NCBI GenBank assembly: GCA_030064795.1
Contig: JASJEI010000104.1
Coordinates: 1-33,940 of the forward strand
Direction: 5' to 3'
DNA: 33,940 nucleotides
From: Pleurocapsa sp. MO_226.B13
GTDB taxonomy: Bacteria > Cyanobacteriota > Cyanobacteriia > Cyanobacteriales > Xenococcaceae
The translations under genes were made by a program, and so were the position numbers. Numbering within the stretch: position 1 is the stretch's first letter; each line of letters starts with the position of its first letter. The notes beneath the pieces were generated by a model. The model was not told the origin of the DNA. It did not search any database and was given only the letters and a program-made list of their open reading frames with translations. Below, piece after piece: positions 15,710 to 23,106 of the stretch.

Positions 15710-17074
15710 TTAATTAGAGCATGACTGTGGAAGAGAGGCAGGGGGCAGAGGAGAACTCGCCGCCACAATCTCGCTGGTTGTCTGCTCAATCAAACGTTCA
15801 GTGACGTATTCCAGTACCGCACACTGAAGCGTATAACTGCCCGATCGCTTTTCAATAAGACTTCGCCAGCACAAAGATTCCAAAGCCTCCAATAACTTGG
15901 GTTTAGAGACTACTGGAACAATGTCTGCTGCTAATTCGGAGAGCTTCGTCCACTTCCGATTAATCGCCAACCAATACATAATCGTTTGTTCTAAAGAAGA
16001 GAGACGATTGAACTGTTGGTCGAGGAGTTTTTGAATGCCATTGAAAACGGCGGTGTCTTGCTCTAGAAATTCTCCAATCTCACCGTCGAACAATTCTTGA
16101 ATGGAAGTGGCAACAATCTTGATTACCAGGGGATTACAGCTATAGCTAGCGCACAACTCTTTTTGCTGTTCTTCTGACCCCACCAGTCCACTGGCTTGAA
16201 TCAGAGCCAATGATGCTGACTCTGAGCCACTCAGTTGCAGCGATCGCACCGATAACTCGCTTCCCTCAAAAGTAGCCAGTTCGGCTGGTTTTTCCCGAGA
16301 AGTGAGGATGAAACAGCTCTGGTGGGCAGTTTCTCCTACTAAACGCAGCAGTTCTCCATATTCTTCATAACCAGGACGATATTGTCCGGCTCGCTCCCCT
16401 GCCTTTAAGATCGTCTCCATATGATCTAAAATCACCAGACAACGAGAGGAGCGCAAACACTGGAGCAAATGCCTCATCTTCGCTTTAGTTTCCTGCTGCT
16501 GGGAGAGAAAGGAGACTAAATCCCTCATGAGAGTTTCTAAGGGTGGGGCGTTACGCAGCGATCGCCAAATTACATACTCAAATTGCTCCTGAATCTGCTC
16601 CCCTAGCTCGATCGAGAGAGCCGTCTTGCCAATGCCCCCCATGCCTAGCACTCCCACCAGCCGACAGCGGTCAACCTGAATCCATGTTTCTAGGGTAGCT
16701 AGTTCAGAGGTGCGCCCATAAAATACTGACACATCAAGGGCTTCACCCCAGTCTTGTTGAATAGGAGTGATTTGTTGTCGATGGACTCTTGTTACCGCAG
16801 TTGCTCTGGCGTAGTCCCTAGGAGTGAGGGTGAGATGGAAAGTACTGAAGTAGTCTTCCAGGGTTCTTTTGTCTACAGGATTTTTGCGCTGACGCACCTT
16901 AGTGAGGGTATTGAGGCTGAGTCCCGTCAGCTCATTCAAATCTTCCAGAGTGTAAGCCTGTCGGTTATTAGCTTCAATTTCTGATTGTTTCTGGGCAGCT
17001 TGCAAGCGTTGCCAACCCAACGGAGAGAGAATTACTCCCCGCTTGCGCTTTGAACGTTGGTGGAAGCTAGGCAT
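15710..17074 (-). CDS. NB-ARC (STAND) ATPase with N-terminal HTH-like domain, C-terminally truncated
   Basis: 454 residues. The N-terminal domain (about 1-100; YTLEDLNELTGLSLNTLTKV looks like a helix-turn-helix) is followed by NB-ARC with P-loop GMGGIGKTAL (about 144-153), Walker B CLVILDHMETI, sensor CFILTSREKP and a winged-helix part (ELAADIVPVVSKPKLLEALE). Cyanobacterial proteins of this kind usually continue into WD40 or TPR repeats that sense the signal. Here the protein stops after VLEYVTERLIEQTTSEIV and a junk tail (SSPLPPASLPQSCSN) encoded by a low-complexity purine-rich stretch. The sensor part is therefore probably lost. It is divergent from the S33 hydrolase and shares a promoter region with it. 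Confidence 0.85.
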   Translation of the reverse strand: MPSFHQRSKRKRGVILSPLGWQRLQAAQKQSEIEANNRQAYTLEDLNELTGLSLNTLTKVRQRKNPVDKRTLEDYFSTFHLTLTPRDYARATAVTRVHRQQITPIQQDWGEALDVSVFYGRTSELATLETWIQVDRCRLVGVLGMGGIGKTALSIELGEQIQEQFEYVIWRSLRNAPPLETLMRDLVSFLSQQQETKAKMRHLLQCLRSSRCLVILDHMETILKAGERAGQYRPGYEEYGELLRLVGETAHQSCFILTSREKPAELATFEGSELSVRSLQLSGSESASLALIQASGLVGSEEQQKELCASYSCNPLVIKIVATSIQELFDGEIGEFLEQDTAVFNGIQKLLDQQFNRLSSLEQTIMYWLAINRKWTKLSELAADIVPVVSKPKLLEALESLCWRSLIEKRSGSYTLQCAVLEYVTERLIEQTTSEIVAASSPLPPASLPQSCSN

Positions 17075-17265
17075 AGTTGAATTTGGTGCAATTGAACGAT
17101 AAATTATTGCCCCTAAAATTATTTTAAGGTTAATTGACCCTTAAGTTTCGCTCTTAAGTTGCGATCTTGAGTGGTACTTCCTTGGCAGTCGCTGCACACT
17201 AAAGGTATGAGCGTTCAGCTCCTATTTCATCAGAAAACACATAACACACAGGAGAAATTTTCACT
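17075..17265. promoter_or_regulatory. Divergent promoter with TTAAGTT direct repeat, copy 2
   Basis: TTAAGTT occurs at 17141-17147 and 17154-17160, followed by GCGATCTT (17161-17168). This matches 13772-13799 in spacing and sequence. It lies about 70 bp upstream of the NB-ARC start and about 100 bp upstream of the hydrolase start, so it could control both. Confidence 0.5.
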
Positions 17266-18165
17266 ATGCTAGCTCATATTAATGGTACTGAAATTTACTA
17301 TGAGAAAGTTGGCCAAGGCATTCCTATTATGCTGATGCACGGCGGACTGGGCTTAGATCATACCTATTTCCAACCTTGGCTCAAAGCACTGGCGAACAAA
17401 GCGACCCTGATCTTTTTCGATCATCGTGGCAACGGGCTTTCGTCTCGTCCAGACTCCTTCGACGACATCACCCATCAGACCTGGATCGAAGATGCCGATG
17501 CACTGCGGGAATACCTGGGATACGACCAGATCGTGCTTTTGGGACATTCTTATGGGGGGTTCTTAGCTCAGGACTATGCACTGCGCTTCGGTCAGCACCT
17601 GCTCAGCTTGGTTCTTTGCTCGACAGCACCCGTAGTCGATTATATGGATGTAATCCTGGACAACGCAAAAGCCCGCGCCACCCCAGAGCAATATGCCGCA
17701 GTTAAGGAGATATTTTCTCGACCGATGGCTGATGATGCCGAGTTGAGGCGGTACTGGCGTCTCTTGCTGCCGCTGTATTTCTATGGTAGCAACGCCATGT
17801 ACGATCCAGCCCTCGGCACAATGATAGATGCATATACAGTTTACAGTGCGGCGGCAAGCAACCAGAGTAATTTAGTCACCCTAGGCGAATTTAATGCCCT
17901 ACCCCGCCTCGGCGAGATTAAGGTGCCGACCTTAGTTATCTCCGGCCGCGATGATTGGATCACTCCGCTTGCCCAGGGTGGTAAACGCATCCATGATGCC
18001 ATTTCCAGATCTCAACTGGTTGTCTTCGAGCAAAGCGGACACTGGCCTTTCATCGAGCAAAAGGCTTACTTTAGACAGGTACTCACTGACTGGCTCGACC
18101 AATTAATATGGATTCCTCAAGAATCTGGCAAGGAAACTCCACAATCACATTCTGTGACTGTTTAG
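17266..18165 (+). CDS. Alpha/beta hydrolase, proline iminopeptidase-like (S33)
   Basis: 299 residues. The catalytic triad is readable: nucleophile Ser95 in GHSYGG, acid Asp229/230 in ISGRDDWITP and His259 in QSGHWPFIEQ. The oxyanion region HGGLGLDH and the cap region fit prolyl aminopeptidases and related S33 hydrolases, which remove N-terminal Pro or hydrolyse esters. No signal peptide, so cytoplasmic. RBS ACAGGAGAAA. An M24 peptidase follows 72 bp downstream in the same direction; M24 enzymes often cleave Xaa-Pro. The peptidase assignment over a general esterase is inference. Confidence 0.85.
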   Translation: MLAHINGTEIYYEKVGQGIPIMLMHGGLGLDHTYFQPWLKALANKATLIFFDHRGNGLSSRPDSFDDITHQTWIEDADALREYLGYDQIVLLGHSYGGFLAQDYALRFGQHLLSLVLCSTAPVVDYMDVILDNAKARATPEQYAAVKEIFSRPMADDAELRRYWRLLLPLYFYGSNAMYDPALGTMIDAYTVYSAAASNQSNLVTLGEFNALPRLGEIKVPTLVISGRDDWITPLAQGGKRIHDAISRSQLVVFEQSGHWPFIEQKAYFRQVLTDWLDQLIWIPQESGKETPQSHSVTV

Positions 18166-18237
18166 TTAGTTAATTTTGGTTTGTCGATGGACACCTAATT
18201 TAATTAGTTTTCAAGGAGACAAAAAGGAGTCAATAAT

Positions 18238-18906
18238 ATGGTCAATGCAGAACGGCAAAGAATAGAAAAGATCGAGGAAAACTTTTCTGAGGAACTGTTT
18301 TTTCAAATTCGAGATAAGTCCTTTGAGGCAGTGCGGCGTATTGCTTACGGGATCGAGATTGGGATGTTAGAAGAAGAAGCTAATCAAATGGCGATCGCGA
18401 CTTTGCAAGCAATGGGAACTCGTCAGGGGTGGCATAAACCTTATGTTCGGTTTGGCTCTAACACCATTAAAACCTTTGGTGCAGAATCTGAACCGGGAAT
18501 TCGCCTGGGAGAAGATGATATTTATTTCATTGATATTGGACCAGTCTGGGAAAAATATGAAGGAGATGCAGGAGAGACATTTGTAACTGGCAATAATCCA
18601 GAGATGAAACGCTGCTGGCAAGATGTCAAACGCATATTCAAGAAAGTATCAGATAAATGGAAGCTAGAAAAGTGTAGTGGTGAGGTGTTGTATCAGTTTG
18701 CCGAACAAACGGCACGTCAGATGGGCTGGGTGCTGAACCTCGATCTTAGCGGTCATCGTCTGGGTGATTTTCCCCACGATGTTCATTATGACGGTTCTTT
18801 AGCTGCTATCCCCTTTTGCCCTTCGCCCAAACTGTGGGTGCTAGAAATTCAAATTCGGCATCCAAAGCAACCATTTGGTGCATTTTACGAAGATTTGTTG
18901 ATTTAA
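18238..18906 (+). CDS. M24-family metallopeptidase (Xaa-Pro aminopeptidase-like)
   Basis: 222 residues, only the pita-bread catalytic domain. All five metal ligands are visible: Asp99 and Asp110 (DIGPVWEKYEGDAGETF), His173 (SGHRLGDFPHDV), Glu203 (LEIQIRHP) and Glu218 (AFYEDLLI). The N-terminal domain of full aminopeptidase P is absent; short M24 proteins of this size are known. A strong RBS (AAAAAGGAGTC) precedes the ATG. It is followed after 19 bp by the first repeat protein, so the two are probably co-transcribed. Confidence 0.88.
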   Translation: MVNAERQRIEKIEENFSEELFFQIRDKSFEAVRRIAYGIEIGMLEEEANQMAIATLQAMGTRQGWHKPYVRFGSNTIKTFGAESEPGIRLGEDDIYFIDIGPVWEKYEGDAGETFVTGNNPEMKRCWQDVKRIFKKVSDKWKLEKCSGEVLYQFAEQTARQMGWVLNLDLSGHRLGDFPHDVHYDGSLAAIPFCPSPKLWVLEIQIRHPKQPFGAFYEDLLI

Positions 18907-18925
18907 CCAAGGAGAGTTATTACTC

Positions 18926-19354
18926 ATGAAACTCAATCTAGCAAAATTATTACTGACCGCAGGACTCGGTTTAGGCATTATCTCTTTTGCCTCCGCAGCC
19001 GAAGCTGGAGTTGGCGAAAATGGTTCGAGCTTAACTGGACAGAAGACTGAGAAACAACCCCAGCAGCAGTTAAAGGGAATGAGTGACCAAGGTTCGAGCT
19101 TGACTGGGCACCTGCCACAGCCAACTACTAAAGGGCAACCACAAAAGTCCAAATCGCTAACTTGCAACGGTTCGAGCTTAAGCGGACAGACAACAAAGAA
19201 ACAACCCCAGCAGCAGTTAAAGCATGGTAATTTGCAAGGTTCGAGCTTAACTGGGCAGAAGACTGAGAAACAACCTCAGCAGCAGTTAAAGGGAAGTCAT
19301 GACCAAGGTTCGAGCTTAACTGGACAGACAACAGAAAAACAGCCAGCTCAATAA
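18926..19354 (+). CDS. Secreted repeat protein (GSSLTGQ repeats), copy 1
   Basis: 142 residues. A signal peptide (about 1-27; LLLTAGLGLGIISFASAAEA) is followed by five imperfect repeats of about 23 residues with core GSSLTGQ-K/T-TEKQPQQQLK. The second repeat is diverged (GHLPQPTTKGQPQKSKSLTC) and carries the only Cys. The mature part is very polar, rich in Gln, Lys, Ser and Gly, and lacks hydrophobic core residues, so it may be an extended or beta-solenoid-like surface protein. RBS AAGGAGAG. The paralogue at 20124 shares the RBS region and signal peptide. I do not recognise a named family. Confidence 0.8.
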   Translation: MKLNLAKLLLTAGLGLGIISFASAAEAGVGENGSSLTGQKTEKQPQQQLKGMSDQGSSLTGHLPQPTTKGQPQKSKSLTCNGSSLSGQTTKKQPQQQLKHGNLQGSSLTGQKTEKQPQQQLKGSHDQGSSLTGQTTEKQPAQ

Positions 19355-19444
19355 CAACGGGATTGAAACCTAAAATAAGCAACAAAAAGCTCTTAATTCG
19401 ATTGAGCATTTAATTATGCCTACCTACTTACCCCCTAGCCGATC

Positions 19445-20026
19445 GTGAACATTCAATCTCTGAGGAGTAACATCCGCCAACTGAAATCGAAACATCTTGC
19501 CCCTGCGATCGCTGCGGAGCGGCTAGGAGAACTAGTAGTAGGAGCATTCGTTCAGGACCATTCCTGGTCCCAACTGATTCAGTCAACGGTGTCTCAAGGA
19601 CTCTACCAAAGATATCGCCTGAGTTATCCCAGCGATGATTTTCAGATCATTCTGGTTGCTTGGGAACCAGGAAAGAAAAGTCCAATTCACGACCATCATG
19701 AAACCGTTGGTATCGTGGCAACCCTCCTGGGCGAGATGATTGAAACCCGATATCAAAGGACGATCGGCATTGGCAAATATTGCATTCTTAAGCCCAATGC
19801 GCGGTATGCTCTCAAACCCTTAATCATGAGTCCAATCTTACCAGGCAAGGCGATGCAGTTACATCAGATGGAAAACCCAAGCCAGCAATGGGCTGCGACT
19901 CTCCATGTTTACCTCAAGCCTCTGGAAACTTTTCATCTCTATCACCCCATCCTCAAGCCCTGGTATGTCGCTGTGACCAAAACGCTTTGGTTCGACGACA
20001 TCAACCTGACAACATTACTTAGGTAG
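19445..20026 (+). CDS. Cysteine-dioxygenase-like thiol dioxygenase (cupin)
   Basis: 193 residues, type I CDO-like cupin. Metal ligands are in IHDHHETVG (His82, His84), with a third His at about 140 (QLHQMENPS). WEPGKKSPIHDH and AATLHVYLKPL are typical CDO stretches. The family uses Fe(II) and O2 to oxidise the thiol of cysteine (or mercaptopropionate) to a sulfinic acid. GTG start; no clear RBS. It lies between two paralogous repeat-protein genes on the same strand. The substrate, free or peptide-bound thiol, cannot be told from the sequence. Confidence 0.82.
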   Translation: MNIQSLRSNIRQLKSKHLAPAIAAERLGELVVGAFVQDHSWSQLIQSTVSQGLYQRYRLSYPSDDFQIILVAWEPGKKSPIHDHHETVGIVATLLGEMIETRYQRTIGIGKYCILKPNARYALKPLIMSPILPGKAMQLHQMENPSQQWAATLHVYLKPLETFHLYHPILKPWYVAVTKTLWFDDINLTTLLR

Positions 20027-20123
20027 TGATAGCAGCGATCGCCTTCTAGAAATATAGCAAGTCAAAGTGCGATCGCAGCACAATTCCTTTCTTTTCTCTT
20101 AAAACAAAGGAGGGTTATTACTC

Positions 20124-20543
20124 ATGAAACTCAATCTACCAAAATTATTACTGACCGCAGGACTCAGTTTAGAAATTATCTCTGTTGCCTCCGTAGCAGA
20201 AGCTGGAATTAATTTGAATGGCACGAGCTTAACTGGGCAGAAGACTGAGAAACAGCTACCACAGCAGTTAAAGGGGATAAATGTCAATGGTTCGAGCTTA
20301 AGCGGAAAGACAAAGAAGAAACAACCCCAGCAGCAGTCGAAGGCAATTGGTTTAAATGGTTCGAGCTTAACTGGACAGAAGACTGAAAAACAACCCCAGC
20401 AGCAGTTGAAGAGAATGAGCTCCAATGGTTCGAGCTTAACTGGACAGACTACTGAAAAACAGCTACCACAGCAGTTGAAGGGTCTTCCTCGCAATGGTTC
20501 GAGTTTAACAGGACAGGTATCCCAGAAACAGCAGAAAAGGTAG
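20124..20543 (+). CDS. Secreted repeat protein (GSSLTGQ repeats), copy 2
   Basis: 139 residues. The first ~27 residues form a signal peptide nearly identical to copy 1 (LLLTAGLSLEIISVASVAEA). Five more regular repeats of about 23 residues follow: NGTSLTGQKTEKQLPQQLKG, NGSSLSGKTKKKQPQQQSK and so on, ending NGSSLTGQVSQKQQKR. No Cys in the mature part. RBS AAAGGAGGG. The 18 bases before the ATG and the first 45 codons match copy 1 closely, so this is a gene duplication around the dioxygenase gene. The ADYC-motif protein starts 88 bp downstream. Confidence 0.8.
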   Translation: MKLNLPKLLLTAGLSLEIISVASVAEAGINLNGTSLTGQKTEKQLPQQLKGINVNGSSLSGKTKKKQPQQQSKAIGLNGSSLTGQKTEKQPQQQLKRMSSNGSSLTGQTTEKQLPQQLKGLPRNGSSLTGQVSQKQQKR

Positions 20544-20631
20544 GCTGGTTGAGGAGACGAAATCAAAATCTCAAGCAGGTTTTGTCGGGTTACGCTGCCA
20601 CTTAACCTAATATTTCCGCAGGTGAAAGCAG

Positions 20632-21420
20632 ATGCGAACATTTTTCTTATCTCTAATAGTTGGTGGTATCTACTCGATCGGGATGAGAGTCGTTGACTCT
20701 CACCCAAGCTTGGCAAACACCCCGACCACAACCAGACGCGCTGAACCAGTCTTGCAGGAGCAAGCCAAGGCACAGGGTTATCAACTTAGTGAACCAGAAC
20801 TAGATCCCCAAGATCGCGATCGGGAAGTTTATCTTTACACTATTAATTATCAAGATCCTAATAATTCCCAATGGCATAACCTTTGCCAACCTGATGCTGA
20901 TAATCTTGCCAAAGCAATGCTGTTATCTGGTGAATGGGATGAGACAGGCGCACATATTGATAACGATCGAGTTACCGTTGCCTGTACTAGCAGCGTTTTA
21001 GCTAAATGTGTCAGGTGGGGTTACAAACCCTGGCAGACAGTCCAAGGTGTATCTTTGCGAGATTACCATCAAACCTGTACCCGCATGGCTCGTGCGGACT
21101 ACTGTGGCAATGGCATCAGTCATACCAAAGATGGAACGGCGATCGATCTCTATGACAGATTGGGCATCCAGCAACCAGAACCCCAAGAAGATCGAGAGAT
21201 GTTATTTGAGGCAGCTTGGGGAGTAGATGGGGCAGTATTACTGGCGCGTACTCGCTACCCAGAAGGTTTGGCTCAACTCCAGTCAGAATGTCCCGAAAAG
21301 TTGGCGCAGATTGTGTCTGATAACCAAACTCTTAGCAATGAGGAAGCTCAACAACCAGCAGCAGGAGCGATGATTTTCAATAGTTCCTTGCAGGTGAACG
21401 AAAAAATGCGTGGAAGATAG
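20632..21420 (+). CDS. Secreted protein with ADYC motif
   Basis: 262 residues. A signal peptide (about 1-30, ending SHPSLANT) is followed by a domain with six or more Cys and the block ARADYCGNGISHTKDGTAID. This matches what I know as the ADYC domain of secreted bacterial proteins, which has no assigned function. Other Cys lie in WHNLCQPDAD, VACTSSVLAKCVRWG and YHQTCTRMA, suggesting disulfides in the periplasm or outside the cell. The C-terminal 70 residues are polar. It follows the second repeat protein in the same direction and is plausibly part of the same unit. Confidence 0.75.
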   Translation: MRTFFLSLIVGGIYSIGMRVVDSHPSLANTPTTTRRAEPVLQEQAKAQGYQLSEPELDPQDRDREVYLYTINYQDPNNSQWHNLCQPDADNLAKAMLLSGEWDETGAHIDNDRVTVACTSSVLAKCVRWGYKPWQTVQGVSLRDYHQTCTRMARADYCGNGISHTKDGTAIDLYDRLGIQQPEPQEDREMLFEAAWGVDGAVLLARTRYPEGLAQLQSECPEKLAQIVSDNQTLSNEEAQQPAAGAMIFNSSLQVNEKMRGR

Positions 21421-21500
21421 AACAAGTCATAAGTCATAAACCCTGATTTTCAGTACTCATAAGCAAATAAAAATAATTTTCAATTATAAGGAGGCTACTA

Positions 21501-21791
21501 ATGTCAGCTTACTGTTTCTTTGATAATCTTGAGACCATCGACCCAGGAAAACTGGAAGAATACAAGAGTCGTGTGGCACCAGTTGTCGAACAATATGGCG
21601 GTCGTTACGTTGTCCTTGGTGGCAAGTTCAAAGTCGTCGAGGGAGATTGGAGTCCGACTTTCCCAGTCATCATTGAATTCCCTAGTCTTGAGCAGGCATA
21701 TTGTTGGTACGACTCTGACGAATACCAGAAGTTGAAAGAACTACGTCTGTCGGCAGTAAAATCAAACGCTGTTTTCCTTGAGGGATTTTAA
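21501..21791 (+). CDS. DUF1330 family protein
   Basis: 96 residues, a single ferredoxin-like alpha/beta dimeric barrel domain of the DUF1330 family: GKLEEYKSRVAPVVEQYGGR, VVEGDWSPTFPVIIEFPSLE and the late W-Y-S/D-x-E-Y motif (CWYDSDEYQKLKELR). Function unknown. RBS AAGGAGG at an ideal distance. It starts 80 bp after the ADYC gene. Confidence 0.85.
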   Translation: MSAYCFFDNLETIDPGKLEEYKSRVAPVVEQYGGRYVVLGGKFKVVEGDWSPTFPVIIEFPSLEQAYCWYDSDEYQKLKELRLSAVKSNAVFLEGF

Positions 21792-22154
21792 GCCAAGGAA
21801 GTAGGAGCATAAAAATCATCTTGGCGATCGCCTTTTACTTTACTACTGAAGGAATACCTGGCAACATAAGCCCTTGGTTTAGCTAAGACAAATGGAAGCG
21901 ATCGCGCGAACGCACAGTGGCTCTCGCCAATCGCTAGTACGACAGTCAACAGTCAACAGTCAACATCCCGCGCCCTTCGGCGACATAGCCACCAACAATC
22001 ACAATCAACAATTAACAATTAATACCAAATTGAAAAAAGAATGCGACACATCTGGTAAGGGCGAATCGCGATTCGCTCCTACCCAAAAACTATCTGTTGC
22101 AAACATTAATTGAATTGGTATAACAACTAATCATCAACAAAGGAGAAAAAACCA
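21792..22154. other. 363-bp spacer built from small repeats
   Basis: No gene. It contains a REP-like hairpin (21897-21935), three copies of CAGTCAA (21943-21963) and an element with ends AATACCAAATTG and AATTGGTATAA (about 22020-22122). The latter encloses AATCGCGATTCG, a small palindrome. Confidence 0.7.
21897..21935. repeat. REP-like hairpin, copy 1
   Basis: AGCGATCGCGCGAACGCACA through TGGCTCTCGCCAATCGCT. A close match lies at 22556-22595. The ends AGCGAT/ATCGCT are complementary and an inner TGGC/GCCA stem is present. Confidence 0.6.
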
Positions 22155-22433
22155 ATGCTTAACCAAATTAAAGCTCTGCTTCAAGATGGGCAGCTACGCC
22201 AGAAAATTAAAGCAGCAAAGACCCAAGACGAAGTGATCGAGCTGATGGCGACCATTGCTGCTGAAAAAGGTAACAACTTCACGACAGAAGATGTAACTCA
22301 AATGCTAACCAAATTAGCACCAGGCAGTGGCAACGAATTAATTGAATTGAGCGAGTCAGATTTACTAGCTGTAGCGGGGGGAATTAGGACGAGAGGGCGT
22401 TGGCCCACTGCAAGAAGCGTTTGTTACTGTTAG
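22155..22433 (+). CDS. Nif11-like leader peptide RiPP precursor
   Basis: 92 residues. The leader (1-76) has the Nif11 pattern: an amphipathic helix (LLQDGQLRQKIKAAKTQDEV), IELMATIAAEKGNNFT and a C-terminal LSESDLLAVAGG double-Gly site (75-76). The predicted core is IRTRGRWPTARSVCYC (16 residues) with one Trp, two Cys and three Arg. Nif11 leaders are cleaved by C39-type peptidase exporters and used by varied tailoring enzymes. Strong RBS (AAAGGAGAAA). No lanthionine synthetase, radical SAM, YcaO or C39 transporter is in the window. Confidence 0.85.
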   Translation: MLNQIKALLQDGQLRQKIKAAKTQDEVIELMATIAAEKGNNFTTEDVTQMLTKLAPGSGNELIELSESDLLAVAGGIRTRGRWPTARSVCYC

Positions 22434-22498
22434 GCTGGACTGTTCTGAAATTAACGAACATCGTGACTGCCGCTTTTCCATATTCTAGCCTAAAGGCG

Positions 22499-22595
22499 TA
22501 AAAGATAAGCCCTTTGTCCAAGTTGAGGGGGAACTGACACCAAGGGCAATTGGAGGCGATTGCGTGAACGCGCACTGGCTCTCTAGCCAATCGCT
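22499..22595 (+). pseudogene. Dead copy of the LEAIA-type leader peptide
   Basis: The stretch from AAAGATAAGCCCTTTGTCCA to TTGGAGGCGATTGCG aligns with the leader region of the two following genes (KPFVQVEGKLT...QLEAIA). One extra base after CTGACACC shifts the frame, giving PRAIGGDCVNA instead of QLEAIAGG. A REP-like hairpin (22556-22595) is fused to the end. Confidence 0.6.
22556..22595. repeat. REP-like hairpin, copy 2
   Basis: Matches 21897-21935 (GCGATTGCGTGAACGCGCAC, then TGGCTCTCTAGCCAATCGCT). The inner stem is TGGCT/AGCCA. Confidence 0.6.
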
Positions 22596-22656
22596 GGTGG
22601 TGTCATTGCTTATAACTAATCCTCAATTGAGACTCATCGAATTAAAGGAGATACTC

Positions 22657-22797
22657 ATGTCTAAACAAAAACGGAAATTACTTGCCACTGCTAGACCAGA
22701 AAAAACCCGCCAAGAGCAATCCCTTGTCCAACTTGAAGGGAAACTTACTGAAGCTCAATTGGAGGCGATCGCTGGGGGTCAACTAATACTCAATTGA
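22657..22797 (+). CDS. Putative peptide precursor, leader type LEAIAGG
   Basis: 46 residues: basic start (MSKQKRKLLATARPEK), then VQLEGKLTEAQLEAIAGG and a tail of only QLILN. The acidic-hydrophobic segment with a terminal GG resembles double-glycine leaders. Its HIP1 octamer GCGATCGC encodes the A-I-A before GG. The five-residue tail is very short for a core peptide, so the gene may be decayed or act as a leader only. RBS AAAGGAGATACTC decides the ATG at 22657. A paralogue lies 28 bp downstream. Confidence 0.65.
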   Translation: MSKQKRKLLATARPEKTRQEQSLVQLEGKLTEAQLEAIAGGQLILN

Positions 22798-22824
22798 GGT
22801 TGATCTGCATGGAAGGAGGAACTA

Positions 22825-23106
22825 ATGTCTAAACCAAAGCGAGACAAGTTCGCTGCTAATGAAACATCAGAAAAAACCTGCCTACAGAAGCCCTTTGTCC
22901 AAGTTGAAGGGAAACTTACTGGAGAGCAACTAGAAGCGATCGCGCGATCGCCTGCCTCAAGAACCCCAATCACGTTCGGGAGTATCCCAATCCCATCACG
23001 TCTTGGGTTTTTGGGCAAGGGTGCAGAGGGAGAAAAATTTAGGTTTAAATATCTTTATATTTTTATATTGATGTGCATCAATATAGTTTGTATAATATCG
23101 ATATAG
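22825..23106 (+). CDS. Putative peptide precursor paralogue, disrupted GG site
   Basis: 93 residues: MSKPKRDKFAANETSEKT, then PFVQVEGKLTGEQLEAIA as in its neighbour. The GG is replaced by RS because of a tandem HIP1 (GCGATCGCGCGATCGC). The rest (SPASRTPITFGSIPIPSRLG...) has no similarity to the neighbour. The last ~18 residues (KYLYIFILMCINIVCIISI) are encoded by DNA that also carries the arsI operator and -10 box. The natural gene was therefore probably shorter and the present C-terminus is accidental. RBS GGAAGGAGGAACTA. Confidence 0.55.
   Translation: MSKPKRDKFAANETSEKTCLQKPFVQVEGKLTGEQLEAIARSPASRTPITFGSIPIPSRLGFLGKGAEGEKFRFKYLYIFILMCINIVCIISI

Noticed and set aside
18841..19409. Minus-strand frames with PVKLEPF or QLSSN repeats
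   Set aside because: Antisense shadows of the first repeat-protein gene.
20099..20773. 224-codon minus-strand frame with PVKLEP repeats
   Set aside because: It is the antisense shadow of the second repeat-protein gene. Its periodicity comes from the sense-strand repeats.
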